DNA of 64,000 nucleotides, taken from assembly GCF_000143415.4 (NCBI RefSeq), contig NW_003314321.1:1062736-1126735 (forward strand), in the 5' to 3' direction. Origin of the DNA: Selaginella moellendorffii (lineage: Eukaryota > Streptophyta > Lycopodiopsida > Selaginellales > Selaginellaceae). Positions 12,456-23,979 of this stretch are shown here, in pieces. Under the pieces are notes generated by a model. The model saw only the letters and a program-made list of their open reading frames with translations, did no database searches and was not told the origin of the DNA. The first letter of the stretch is position 1. The number at the start of each line of letters is the position of its first letter. A program made the translations under genes and the position numbers.

Positions 12456-13509
12456 ATGATGGATCGAGTGAAGGGCGTGTTCAAGCCCAGGCCGACGCCG
12501 CAGGAGCAGCTGCGCGAGTGGCAGCGCCGCCTCCGCCAGGAAGCTCGCAACGTTGAACGCCAGGTCAGGGGTACGATCCCTCGTCTTCTAGGGTTTTTCC
12601 CCCGCATTCTTGCTGCGATTGGCTGAATTGCGTGAGAATTTGGTTTCTAGATATCCAGCGCGAAGAGAAGAACGTACAGAAATCCATTCGAGAGGCTGTG
12701 CGACGAAATGACACTGGATCTGCCAAGGCAAGGCCGCATTTTCACTTTTTCCTTGTCTAGGTTCTTATATTCTTTCGGTGTCGGGTGACAGTTTCTTGCC
12801 AAAGAAATCGTGAGATCGAGAAAGGTGATCGATCGCCTGTACGAGAACAGAGCTCAGCTCAATTCAATCTCGATGCATCTGGGAGAGAGTGTTGGTAAGT
12901 TCTTCCGCATGGTTTCGTGTTTGCTAAAATTCTTTGGCCATTCGCAGCAACGGCAAAAGCCGTCGGGCACCTAGCCAAAAGTGCCGAGGTTCTCAAGATG
13001 GTAAACAATCTTATGAAAGCACCCGAGATCTCGAGAACCATGATGGAGCTCCAAAAAGAAATGCTCAAGGTCTGTATTTGGATATTTTGTTCTTTCTTTT
13101 TCATGGCATGACATCAAAGTTTGTTTTTTTTTTTTTTTTGGGTCAGGCCGGAGTAATCGAAGAGATTGTGAATGACGCTGTAGATAGTGCTATCGATACA
13201 GAAGATATGGAAGACGAGATTGACGAGGAGGTGGACAAGGTCCTTTCAGAAGTTGCTGGAGAGACAATCTCTCAGCTGCCAGCAACAACAAAAAGAGAAA
13301 AGATGAAACAGCCTGCTGATGCCGAGGCTGCTCCACCACAGGTAAGAGCAACTTTCCGTGCTTTTTTTGTGGAAAAAAAAAAAACGTTGGATCTCTTTCG
13401 TTTTAAAAACGATTTCCGATCTGATTTGCAGCAACAGGCCGTAGCAGAAGGTGACGATGAGGCAGAGCTGGAAGCTTTGAGGGCCAGGCTCGCTGACGTG
13501 AGGTCGTAA
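12456..13509 (+). CDS. VPS24: ESCRT-III subunit VPS24 (CHMP3)
   Basis: ESCRT-III polymer subunit acting on the multivesicular endosome, where it drives intralumenal vesicle scission and recruits VPS4. The exons are 12456-12570, 12651-12727, 12792-12894, 12948-13069, 13147-13341 and 13432-13509, giving 229 residues, the usual length. The Snf7 domain starts FKPRPTPQEQLREWQRRLRQ and carries RDIQREEKNVQKSIREA, LAKEIVRSRKVIDRLYENR and the plant-type SISMHLGES. An acidic stretch (EDMEDEIDEEVDKVL) leads to the C-terminal MIM helix ELEALRARLADVRS, which docks on the VPS4 MIT domain. Two adjacent ATGs exist at the start. The second intron appears to begin with GC rather than GT (AAG-GCAAGG at 12728). 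Confidence 0.96.
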
Positions 13510-14419
13510 CTTGCAAGTGTATGATAAAAGTTTGCCATTGCGACTTGGCAAAGGCTGTGTATAGCTACATTCTCTTCTAGAGAGCCTACAGGTATTTTTG
13601 GAGCTCTTGATTTCTCATTCACTCTCTGCGTTTTCTTCTCTTTTTCTATTCGTTTCGACGAGACGTTCATTGTGGGACCACGGAAGCTGGAACCTCCTAA
13701 CGCATTCAATCGTAAGGTACTCGACACTCTCAACTTGGATCCACTCAAAGGCTCGACCGGGCGAAGCAAATCCAGAAAAGAAAACTGCGGAGAGCATGTG
13801 GTAAACACATGCGAGCGAGTATGGTCGGTGGCAGCGAAGTTGTTTAAGAACAGAGGAGAGACTCTTGCAGGATTTTCTTAAGACTGGATTTTCTTAAGAC
13901 TGGAGACTGAAGATCAAACGAGAAAGGGACTTAAAATTCGTTGTTTGCGAAGAACCAGTCGCGTCGTCACACGCGCTTTGTTATAACTTGAGTTGGACGG
14001 GCACGAAGAAACTGCGAAGACGAAGAAGACACAGAGATTTTGGTTGGTTGTTTGTGGGACTGTTGTAACGTCCTCACACATGCTGTGCTCCTCCGCGTAA
14101 GAATTTCTACCAGGTAAATTCCGAGGTTCTTACTACAGAGTTTTACTTGGCTATGGCGGATGGATCCTCCAAACGAGTCATTTAAGCTGTGTTGCAGGGA
14201 GGGCATGTGCTCAAACCCCATAAAAAACCAATTTTTACGGACCTGTCATCTCTCTCACTCTCATTACTACAAATACTTGAGCTCTCCCTTCGCTTATCAC
14301 GACAGCGAAGAAACAGAGCCCCTGTTCTTCCCTGTTCGATCAATCCACTGCCTCGACGTGATCGATCGATCCAGCGATCGACGCTTTGTGGGTTCGTTCG
14401 ATCCATTCCACGCTCTAGG
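13510..14419. other. Intergenic region between VPS24 and EXORDIUM-like
   Basis: This 910 bp stretch holds the VPS24 3' UTR and the promoter and 5' UTR of the EXORDIUM-like gene. A pyrimidine-rich leader (CTCTCTCACTCTC) near 14253 precedes the start. No open frame here is convincing. Confidence 0.5.
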
Positions 14420-15491
14420 ATGAAGATCTCCTCGTCGTTGCTCTGTTTGCTCTCGATCCTCGCATCGCTGCTACTCAGCGATGCGCGCCTGGTGGGCTTC
14501 CACGATCTGAAGCGCGCGCTCGTCCCCGAGACGCCGCTCGTCCTGGATTACCACGGCGGGCCGCTGCTAGCAGGGAAAGGATCGCTCGACATCTATCTCG
14601 TGTGGTATGGCAGCTTCACGCCCGCCCAGAAATCCATCGTCCGGGACTTCTTCGCGTCCTTCGATGCCAAGGCGGCCAAGGTAGCTCCAACGCTGCCCTC
14701 GGTGTCCAAATGGTGGGAGGTTACCGCGCGGTACAAGGATGGCAATGGCACCCACGTCTTCGAGGCCATCAAGGTCGTCAAGGAGATCCAGGACGACTAC
14801 TCCATGGGCAAGAAGCTGGATCGCAATGGCACCCAGGAGCTCATCCTGCGCAACGTCTTCTCGGGCAGATTCCCAATGGACACCGATTCCTTCTACCTCG
14901 TCCTCACTGCCAAGGTAAGAATGTGGGCTCAATGTGGCTCGATTCCATCGCGCTAACTCGCTCTAATCGATCCATCCATCGCAGGACGTCGCGGAGCACG
15001 GATTCTGCCAGCAGAGCTGCGGCTACCACCGCCACACCAACGAAACCCTAGAGCCGGCCAAGGACCCGACCATGCCGTACGGCTGGGTGGGCGACTCGAC
15101 CGTACAGTGCAGCGGGCGGTGCGCGTGGCCGTTTGCCCATCCGCGCGACTTCTTCGGGCCGGACAAGGAGCCGTTGCTACCGCCCAACGGTGACGTGGGC
15201 ATGGACGGCCTCCTCATCAACGTCGCCACGGTACTCATCGGTGCCGCCACCAATCCGTACGGCACGGGCTACTACCAGGGCCACCACCACGCCCACCTGG
15301 GCGCCGCCACCGCCTGCGCCGGGATCTACGGCAAGGGCGCCTTCCCCGGGCACCCCGGCGAGCTCCTCGTGGACTCCAAGTCGGGCGCCAGTTACAACGC
15401 CTATGGCATCAATGGCCGCAAGTTTTTGCTCCCCGCGGTCTGGGACCCCGACACCAAGAAGTGCGCATATCCCGCGCCCACTCCCATTTGA
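14420..15491 (+). CDS. EXORDIUM-like / phosphate-induced protein 1 family
   Basis: Secreted apoplastic protein; in Arabidopsis EXO family members promote cell expansion downstream of brassinosteroid and carbon status. The exons are 14420-14914 and 14985-15491, giving 333 residues. Residues 1-22 form a signal peptide (MKISSSLLCLLSILASLLLSDA). The family core follows: LDYHGGPLLAG, LDIYLVWYGSFTPAQKSIVRDFFASF, VSKWWEVTARY, the cysteine-bearing HGFCQQSCGYH, MPYGWVGDSTVQCSGRCAWPF, NGDVGMDGLLINVATVLIGAATNPYGTGYYQG and CAGIYGKGAFPGHPGELL. Possible N-glycosylation sites occur at NGTH, NGTQ and NET. There is one intron after TAK. The biochemical activity of this family is not established. Confidence 0.95.
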
Positions 15492-15652
15492 TTCCCCTTT
15501 GATTCCACCCATCCATCGCTACTACAAATCCTCTCCTTTGTTTGTATACAGCTGCCAGAAGTGAGATACACTCGGCAAGCGCTAGCATTTCTATGATTAT
15601 TCGGAAAAGATTCTCCTTCTAAGGAATAGTCGCAAAAGATTCCCCACCTAAA

Positions 15653-15660
15653 GAATATTC
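15653..15660. promoter_or_regulatory. Heat-shock-element-like motif upstream of the PHD gene
   Basis: GAATATTC fits the GAAnnTTC core of a heat shock element, about 110 bp before the PHD gene ATG. Related imperfect motifs (AAAGATTC, GAAAATATTC, AAGAATAT) recur between 15600 and 15710, making a short cluster. Function is inferred from sequence only. Confidence 0.3.
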
Positions 15661-15769
15661 GTCGAGGATAGGATATTCGTAGCTAGAAAATATTCTCCCG
15701 TCGGAAAGAATATGCTTCCTCCTTCCCTTCTGCCCTAGATTTCTAGGGCTTGGGCAGGGGCGTTTGGCG

Positions 15770-18454
15770 ATGGGCGCGAGCAATGCGCAGGCGCAGGCGC
15801 AGCAGCACCAGAATGGGGGGAACAACAAGGGCAGCAGCAACATCAGCCACAACAATTCGAGCTCCGAGTCGGAGGATTGGGGCGAGGAGCCGTGGACGGT
15901 GGACTGCCCCTGCGGCGTCACCTTCGACGATGGCGAGGAGATGGTGGAGTGCGACGAGTGCGGCGTGTGGGTGCACACCTCCTGCTGCCAGGTCTCCAAG
16001 TCCGTCTCCACCTACGTCTGCGACAAGTGCAAGGAGAAGAAGCGCAAGGAGAGGGAGGAGTCGGAGGTGGCGCAACTGCTGGTGGAGCTCCCCGGCAAAT
16101 CGGTGAGTTTTGACGAGAGAAACTTGGGCAGGATCATGAACACTGACACGGCTGTGGGACAGTCTTGCGAGGTGCCCGTCCCGCGCAAAGTCCACGAGCA
16201 CGGCGCCCCCGGGGGAGACGCCTCCATCTTTGTTGGTGTTTCGAGCGTCTTCTCGCAGCAGCTGTGGAAGTGCGCCGGCTACGTCCCAAAGCTGCTCCAC
16301 GTCCAGTACACGGAGATCCCAAACTGGCACTACGAGGCTCGCACCGAGACGGCCTGCTTGTTCGAGCTCTGCAAGCCAGCGCTCAAGGAGTCCCCTCCTT
16401 CCAGGGGCTGCAAGAAGGTAAAGGCGGAGCACCAGGAATGCAAGCTCTCCAACGTCGACGGGGATGTCCAGCCGGTGGGTGATGACGAGGGCGGAGGTCG
16501 CAGGGACAGGCATGGCAAGAAGCTCGAGGTGATCAGGCACACCAAGCACAAGTATAAGTTCCGGGGACTCAAGGATGACAAACAGCAGCACAACTCGCAG
16601 AGCAAAAGGACGAGGGAGGATGTCAAGGAGCAGCACTACAGCAGGAAGAAGATGAAGGCTGGCCTGGATTCATGCAAGGGCGACCAACACCACAGAAAAG
16701 CGCAATCGCCCAAGAACCCGAAAGCGATGAAAAAGAATGCTGTCCAGGAGTTCATGGACGGAAACTTAAGGCTTTGTAGCAAGTGCTTGAGACCGGAGCC
16801 GAGTAGCAGTGACGAGCAAGGTACGTTTCTTCTTTTCCCTTCTTTCTGTGGATCTCGCGTCATGCATCGCTATTGTTGCAGGTAACGCGTCGAAGCAATT
16901 TGTCTGTGTCGACTGTCAAAAGCCTCGACTCTCCACAAAGAAACAGGACACGGAGGTAGTAAGATCGAGATTGCATGCCGTCTGAATGCTTTTGTACAGA
17001 GGAGAGGGTATGGGAAGGCAACGAGATTACTCTTTTCGTTTTTCTTTGTTTTGCTGGATTCCTTGTCTTGATTTTCGGTCGTTTCTTACCGCTGGATTTT
17101 CTGCAGGGTCCCCCACCTCAGAGGGAAGACCAGTGCAAAAAACTGAAAAGCGATCCCACAAATTCCTCTCAGAATGTTTCGCCTATAACAGCGAGTACCG
17201 AGCTCCCGAAGCAAGCTTTGGACAGCTCCTTGGAACTTCCTTCCCCCGAGGTAGAGTCTGTGGATCATTCCAGCTTGGTTAAGCAACAGCAAGCTGGAAA
17301 GCCTCCTCACGGAGTTGATGATACCAAGAAGTTGGAACACAAGGGCTGTCAACTCAGTGTCAGGACGACTTTCTCAAAGTCAGACATTCCGTCGCCGGCT
17401 TCTATCAATTCGGGGGGTCCGAGCGTGAAATCATTCGGAGAGAATGCGACCCCGAGCTCGCCAACTAATCAGAAGCCAGCTGCTGCAGTCAAGGCTTCAC
17501 ATTTGCCGCCGCCTGCTTCTGCTGCGAAGACGGCAATGAAATCTTCAGCACAAAGCACCAAGTCGTCGACTTCCTCTAAACAGACGGTTGTCGCTCCTGC
17601 TTCCCTTGCGCTCAAGAAGTCTGACTCGGCAAAGAGCTCCAACGTGCCACTTAAATCTCCATCTTCTCAGCCTAGCAGCTCGAAGCAGTTAACTACATCC
17701 AAGACGCCACTCGCGCACACGAGCAGCAAGCCCAGTCATGGTAGTAGTACTCTGCCTAGAAAGTCTGGAAGCAAAGATGGCGGAGACAGAACAAAGGACG
17801 ACAAGGGAAGCTTGTTTAAGTCGAGTGGATCGTCTCCAGGAGCTTCATCTCCAGCTGCGCCATTAAATGACGAGGAGGTACCCAGCAATTGTTTTTCTCC
17901 TTTTCACTTATAGTGATACATTCTTCTTGGCAGCTGGCGCTACTGCTCCATCAAGAGCTCAATAGCTCCCCGAGAGTTCCGAGAGTTCCAAGAGTGCGTC
18001 AAGCTGTGTCGTCTGCCTCGGCACAGCCTTCAAACATTCTCACAAAACGAACGCTGGGAAGCAGCAGCTCTTCCAAGGAGCACCGCTTGGTTCGTACGCT
18101 TGTCTCATCGCTTGGTTAGCCTCTGAGAGTTTTCCTTTATATGATGTCATCCAGATGTGGAGAAAGCGTCACAGGGAGGAGAGCTGCCGCGGGAACTCGA
18201 GCAGATTCAGTGAGACGCCTCACTTGAGGAGACACGACGAAGGAACAAAGACGGACGACGAGGCAGCGAGTAGCCGAGCGGATTCCCCCGAGCTTTCAGA
18301 GGGCGGTGGCGGTGAAAACACCCAGCACAACGAGGCGGGGACTGCATCGTCGAAGAAGCACATTGCCGATGCCGATGAAACTTCGCAAGGTGGTGGCGGT
18401 GACAAAGTAGCGAGCGAAGCAGCGGCCTTTGTTTCTCCACGCCAAAGGGGGTGA
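15770..18454 (+). CDS. PHD-finger protein, plant-specific family
   Basis: Likely nuclear chromatin reader. The predicted exons are 15770-16820, 16882-16955, 17107-17877, 17934 to about 18113, and a last exon from about 18155 to 18454. A low-complexity start (Gln/Asn/Ser-rich) precedes a C4HC3 PHD finger (CPCGVTFDDGEEMVECDECGVWVHTSC ... YVCDKC, about residues 46-86). A conserved block then follows: VHEHGAPGGD, FSQQLWKCAGYVPK and PNWHYE. The middle is basic, then Ser/Pro/Lys-rich and probably disordered. Near the C-terminus LALLLHQELNSSPRVPRVPR is a motif I recognise from plant PHD proteins of this architecture. The ATG at 15770 was chosen because the frame upstream has only a TTG. The histone mark bound and the partners are unknown. 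Confidence 0.82.
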
Positions 18455-19708
18455 TGGAAGCATTCTTCTTGTCTTCCTTTCCGGTTTCATTGGCAGGCTG
18501 ACTTTGTGTGCATTACAGTGTACAGTAGCGTGGAAAGCAAACTCTTGTAGACTACTACTAAGGTACTCCACTTTCCTTTCACGTTTTTAGTGACTTTTTT
18601 CTCCGATGACACGCACAGGTTTTTCAGCGTGAAAGAGAGAGAGAGGGAGACAACGCAAAAACTCGCTTTGGCACAGACAAGGCTGCTTTCTTCCTGGCTA
18701 TGCAGTGTAAGGAGCGTGCCAAAGCAAAGTCGCGCTGGATGTCAGTGGCCGCAGCTGCGAAAGAAAAAGATGGACGATTTAAAAAGGATGGAGCTGGAAC
18801 AAAGGCTTCATCTCCCTCCAGCCGAGAGAGAGAGACCGAATTTTTTGTGAACTTTCCTCTTCTTTCGCTTTGTCTAGGCGAGGAAAGGAGACAAATTTTG
18901 CCAGTGGGCCGCGACCCAAATGCCCAGGAAATCTAGCTCCAAGCTGGGCATCCTTGTGCGCCACCCAGCTAGCCTGCTTTGTCGTTTGCATGGTGCCGAC
19001 ACGTCAATTAGGTCAAAAGGTGGCCATTTTCTAATTTTCCACCTTGTTTGTAAGATCTTTGGTTGCGTGGTGGTAAACTCTACACACTCTAGAATGCCAG
19101 CCATGCATGGTCATGGATGACGTTATCAGTCCACCCAGCCAGCTGGCGGTCCCCATGCAATGCCAATGGCACTGCAAGCTAAGCTCTTTAGAATCATTGA
19201 GCAAATGATCCCATGCCAAGGTACGGCTATCCAATCTCCTGGTGCCACGTGCCGGATGTTACCGCGAGAGTTACCGCTGGCGAGGATTTACGAATATGCC
19301 CCTCCCCCAACGGCTGGACAGCGGGTCTTCACTTCACCCCGGCTACCTCCGCCAATCTAACATCCGCTAGTTAAGTTTAGCAGTGTTTTTATTTATCTAG
19401 CGTATGAAGAAGATGAGAGGAAAAAGAGAGAGAGAGGCGCTTTCTCTCTTTTGTTCTTGAACCGTGTGTTTTCGTGACAGAGGCAGGGCATTTTTCTTGT
19501 TTCGTCTTGTTTGGCGAGATCGAGGGCGAGGAGCGGTGCTCCAGCGCGCCGGCCGCCATCGCCGCTGCTAGATCCGCCACAGCAGCGCACGGCATTCCGA
19601 TCGATCGGCGGGCTGGGGTTTCTTTCGCGGGAAGGAATGGAGGGGAGCTGAGGTCTAGCCGCTGGTAATCGTGGCTGTCGAGCATCGCCGTGGAGAAATT
19701 TCGGGCAG
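18455..19708. other. Intergenic region between PHD gene and CesA
   Basis: This 1.25 kb stretch holds the PHD gene 3' UTR and the CesA promoter and leader. Short GA-rich runs occur near 18633-18650 and 18825-18836. Small open frames occur on both strands, but none carries a recognisable domain. Confidence 0.5.
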
Positions 19709-22700
19709 ATGGAGGCGAATGCGGGCCTCGTCGCTGGATCGCACATCAGGAACGAGCTTCTTGTCATCCGGGGAGATGTGGTGAGTGATTGTGCGTGGTG
19801 ATGGTGCTCCATTCTTATGTTTCCTCGCGATCTCCCGCGAATGTAGGTGAAGCCTCTCAACCACGCGGAGCAGCAGGTGTGCCAAATCTGTGGCGACGAC
19901 GTTGGCCTGACCGTGGATGGGGATTTGTTCGTCGCTTGCAACGAATGCGCGTTTCCAGTGTGTCGCCCTTGCTATGACTACGAAAGAAAGGATGGGAACC
20001 AGGCGTGCCCACAGTGCAAAACACGCTACAAGCGTCACAAAGGTACTTTACCCATGCCTTCAAATCCTCCCAGCCGATGGATAGATAGACTCTCTAGCTG
20101 GGTACTACGATAGGATAGCGAGAGGGCACTAACACTCCTCGGTGGAAATCGTGGACAGGCAGCCCGCGAGTGGAAGGGGACGACGATGAAGAGGAGTTCG
20201 ATGACTTGGATAGCGAGTTCAACATCCACGACGAGGTTGACAAGATGGACAGGCAGCAGCTAGCGGAGGCTATGCTCCACGGCCGGATGAGCTATGGTCG
20301 GGCAGAAGACCACGAAATTGAGATGCCTGGCTTGCAACCTCCTGTTCCTCTTCTTACAAACGGGCAAATGGTATGTAGCTTTGGAATTCCTTTCCCTTCT
20401 GTTATCCAAAGTCTAGTCTAAGCAATGCTGCTGATAGGATGGGAGCGATGTGGATGTCATTCCACCTGATCATCACGCTTTGATTGTTCCTTCAAATTTT
20501 GGGCCCGGTGGAAAACGTGTTCATCCCCTTCCATACAGTGACAACCTTCCAGGTACGTAAGCCGATGGAAGCTTGCATTGTTCCAACGTCTCTTTGATTG
20601 ATGAAATTTCAGTCCAAATTCGATCCATGGATCCTTCTAAAGATCCGTCTTCGTATGGATACGGGAGTGTCGCATGGAAGGAAAGATTAGAGAGCTGGAA
20701 ACAGAAGCAAGATAAGCAGGTTATGATGACTGAAGGCCATCTTGGCTCTGGTGGTAAAGGATATGACATCGATGGAAATCCGCTTGATGGCCCGGAATTG
20801 CCGATGTAAGCTTTTTCTTTCGCTTTGTCACGAGCCGCTACTGATTCTTGTCTGCAGTATGGATGAGGCGCGACAGCCACTATCACGAAAGGTTCCTTTA
20901 CCTTCAAGCAAGATTAATCCCTACCGTATGGTTATCGTTCTTCGGCTGGTCATTCTAGGATTCTTTTTCCGCTATCGGCTCCTCAACCCTGTCCCAAATG
21001 CTTTCGGCCTCTGGCTTACGTCAGTTATTTGCGAGATATGGTTTGCATTTTCATGGATTCTTGATCAATTTCCAAAATGGTTTCCTATCAATCGGGAAAC
21101 TTATCTAGACAGGCTCTCTCTAAGGTCAGTTCTCAGTTTGGTATTCTACAAACGCATCCTACTAACGCCTTGATCGATCGTTCAGGTACGAGAGGGAGGG
21201 CGAGCCGTCACAGCTCGCTGCGGTGGACATATTTGTCAGTACAGTGGATCCCATGAAGGAGCCCCCACTCGTTACGGCAAACACTATTCTATCAATTCTT
21301 TCAGTCGATTATCCGGTTGATAAAGTCTCATGCTACGTTTCCGATGATGGTTCAGCCATGCTTACCTTTGAAGGTCTTTCAGAGACATCAGAATTTGCAA
21401 GAAAGTGGGTTCCATTCGTCAAGAAGTATAACATTGAGCCTCGAGCACCGGAGATGTACTTCGCGCAAAAGATAGACTATCTCAAGGACAAAGTGCAGCC
21501 GAGTTTCGTAAAAGAGCGTCGGGCAATGAAGGTATTGAATCTTGATGCGATATTATTCAGCCTGCTTCTAAATGTTGCTTTGAATTTGCAGAGAGAGTAC
21601 GAAGAGTTCAAAGTTCGAGTGAACGCAATGGTTGCAAAGGCGCAGAAGGTGCCCGAGGAAGGTTGGACGATGCAGGATGGAACACCTTGGCCTGGAAACA
21701 ATACGCGGGATCACCCCGGAATGATACAGGTAATAGAGACGAGAATAGTAAATATTTGTTGTCTTTACATGTAGAGGTTGTTTTCAGGTGTTTCTGGGTC
21801 ACAGCGGAGGCCATGACACCGAAGGCAACGAGCTACCCCGCTTGGTTTATGTTTCCCGTGAAAAGAGACCAGGTTTTAATCATCACAAAAAAGCCGGTGC
21901 TATGAATGCCTTGGTAAAGGAAGTTATTACTCTGGCATGGTAGTTCTGATGTTTAATTGTGTGCAGGTTCGGGTTTCAGCAGTTCTGACAAATGCTCCCT
22001 TCTTACTTAACTTGGATTGCGATCACTACATCAACAACAGTAAAGCACTCCGGGAAGCAATGTGCTTTATGATGGATCCTACAATGGGCAAGGGTGTCTG
22101 CTACGTGCAGTTTCCGCAAAGATTCGATGGTATTGATAGGAATGACCGGTATGCAAATCACAACACTGTTTTCTTCGATGTAAGTATGCATTGCGCCGTT
22201 TTGGATTGTAGTTTATAACCTGTTCCTCTGCAGATCAACTTGAAAGGTCTGGACGGTTTGCAAGGCCCAGTTTACGTCGGCACCGGTTGTACCTTTCGAA
22301 GGCAAGCGTTATATGGCTATGACCCTCCCAAGAAAACCAAGGCTAGAAGATCTCTTAACTTGTTTGGTCCAAGAAAAAGAAGCAAGGACTCAAGCTCAAA
22401 ATCGAAGAAAAAGTCTAGTAGCAAGCGGACGGATTCAAATTTGCCGGCTTTCTCGTTGGAAGATTTGGAAGAAGGTACGTACCATACTTTTCTTTGCTTT
22501 CGATATGTTTGACAAAAAGAAATTGCTCGTATTTTCCAGGTACAGGGGATGCAAAGTCTCTTCTTTCTTCTGAGAAATTCTTTGAGAAAAGATTTGGACA
22601 ATCACCAGTATTTGTTTCGTCAACTTTACTCGAACAAGGAGGAGTTCCCGAGGATGCTAGTCCCGCATCTCTTCTGAAAGAAGCGATTCATGTCATAAGC

Positions 22701-23781
22701 TGTGGTTACGAAGACAAAACGGAATGGGGGAAAGAGGTACGCTACACTACTACACATTTATCATCAGCTGTCTCTAATCTCTGTTCGCTTTCTAGATTGG
22801 GTGGATATATGGTTCAGTTACGGAGGATATTTTGACTGGATTTAAGATGCATTCTCGCGGCTGGAGATCGATATACTGCATGCCTGCGAGGCCTGCATTC
22901 AAGGGCTCGGCTCCAATCAACCTGTCGGATCGTCTGCATCAGGTGTTGCGATGGGCCCTGGGCTCGGTGGAGATTTTGCTGAGCAGACATTGTCCAATAT
23001 GGTATGGGTATTCCGGCCGGTTGAAATGGCTGCAAAGGCTGGCTTACATCAACACCATTGTCTATCCACTGACGTCGATTCCTTTGGTGGCATACTGCAC
23101 TCTACCGGCAGTATGCTTGCTCACAAACAAGTTTATCATTCCCACGGTAAGATTTTTAGACTTTTGCTTCTGACGCGAGCAGCTTTCTTTCTTTTCCAGA
23201 TAAGCAACTTCGATAGCTTGTGGTTTATCTCGTTGTTCCTTTCCATCTTCGCAACGGGTATCCTGGAGCTCCGCTGGAGCGGCGTCGGTATTGATGAGTG
23301 GTGGAGGAACGAACAGTTTTGGGTGATTGGTGGCGTCTCCTCCCACTTGTTTGCGGTCTTCCAGGGGCTGCTCAAGGTGCTGGCCGGCATCGACACGAAC
23401 TTCACGGTAACATCCAAGTCCGCAGATGACGAAGACTTTGGCGAGCTCTACGAGTTCAAGTGGACGACTCTCCTCATTCCCCCGACGACGCTGATCATTG
23501 TCAACTTAGTGGGAGTTGCCGCGGGGATCTCGGACGCAGTGAACAACGGGTATCAATCCTGGGGTCCTCTCTTCGGCAAGATCTTCTTCGCATTCTGGGT
23601 GATCGTGCATCTATACCCGTTCCTCAAGGGTCTCATGGGAAGGCAAAACAGGACTCCAACGATCGTGGTGGTGTGGTCCATCCTTCTAGCATCGATCTTC
23701 TCGCTGCTGTGGGTGCGAATCAATCCTTTCCTGCAAAAGGTACAAGGTCCCAATCTGGAGCAGTGTGGCATCAACTGCTAG
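19709..23781 (+). CDS. CESA: Cellulose synthase catalytic subunit (CesA)
   Basis: Plasma-membrane GT2 enzyme that polymerises UDP-glucose into beta-1,4-glucan within the cellulose synthase complex. About 13 exons can be joined. Order: short N-terminus ([17 protein letters not shown]), RING-type zinc finger ([25 protein letters not shown] ... CPQCKTRYK), acidic hypervariable region, two transmembrane helices (about 20925-21080), the catalytic domain with DDGS, the DCDHY substrate motif, the TED motif ([10 protein letters not shown]) and QVLRW, then six C-terminal helices ending NLEQCGINC. The plant-conserved and class-specific regions are present, the latter basic ([25 protein letters not shown]). 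All catalytic residues are intact. The complete zinc finger and catalytic motifs separate it from Csl proteins. The assignment among CesA isoforms was not attempted. Confidence 0.97.
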
Positions 23782-23979
23782 AAGAGAGTTTTGTTTATAC
23801 ATCTTTGGAGGAAGAGGGGAGTCTTTTTTTGTTACGCGCGTCCTACGCACCAGCGAGAGAATGTACAATGGATGCACACCTCCTCCATGAATCTTGGATA
23901 TAGGGAACAAATTAGCAAACTCCATTATAAGTCATATGCCGTAGATCATCTGTGGCCGTTGGATCCCAGGGTTTTGGCG

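Noticed and set aside
15743-16636. A 297-codon minus-strand open frame
   Set aside because: It is antisense to the PHD-finger exon. Its Leu/Val/Arg-rich content is the complement of the coding strand.
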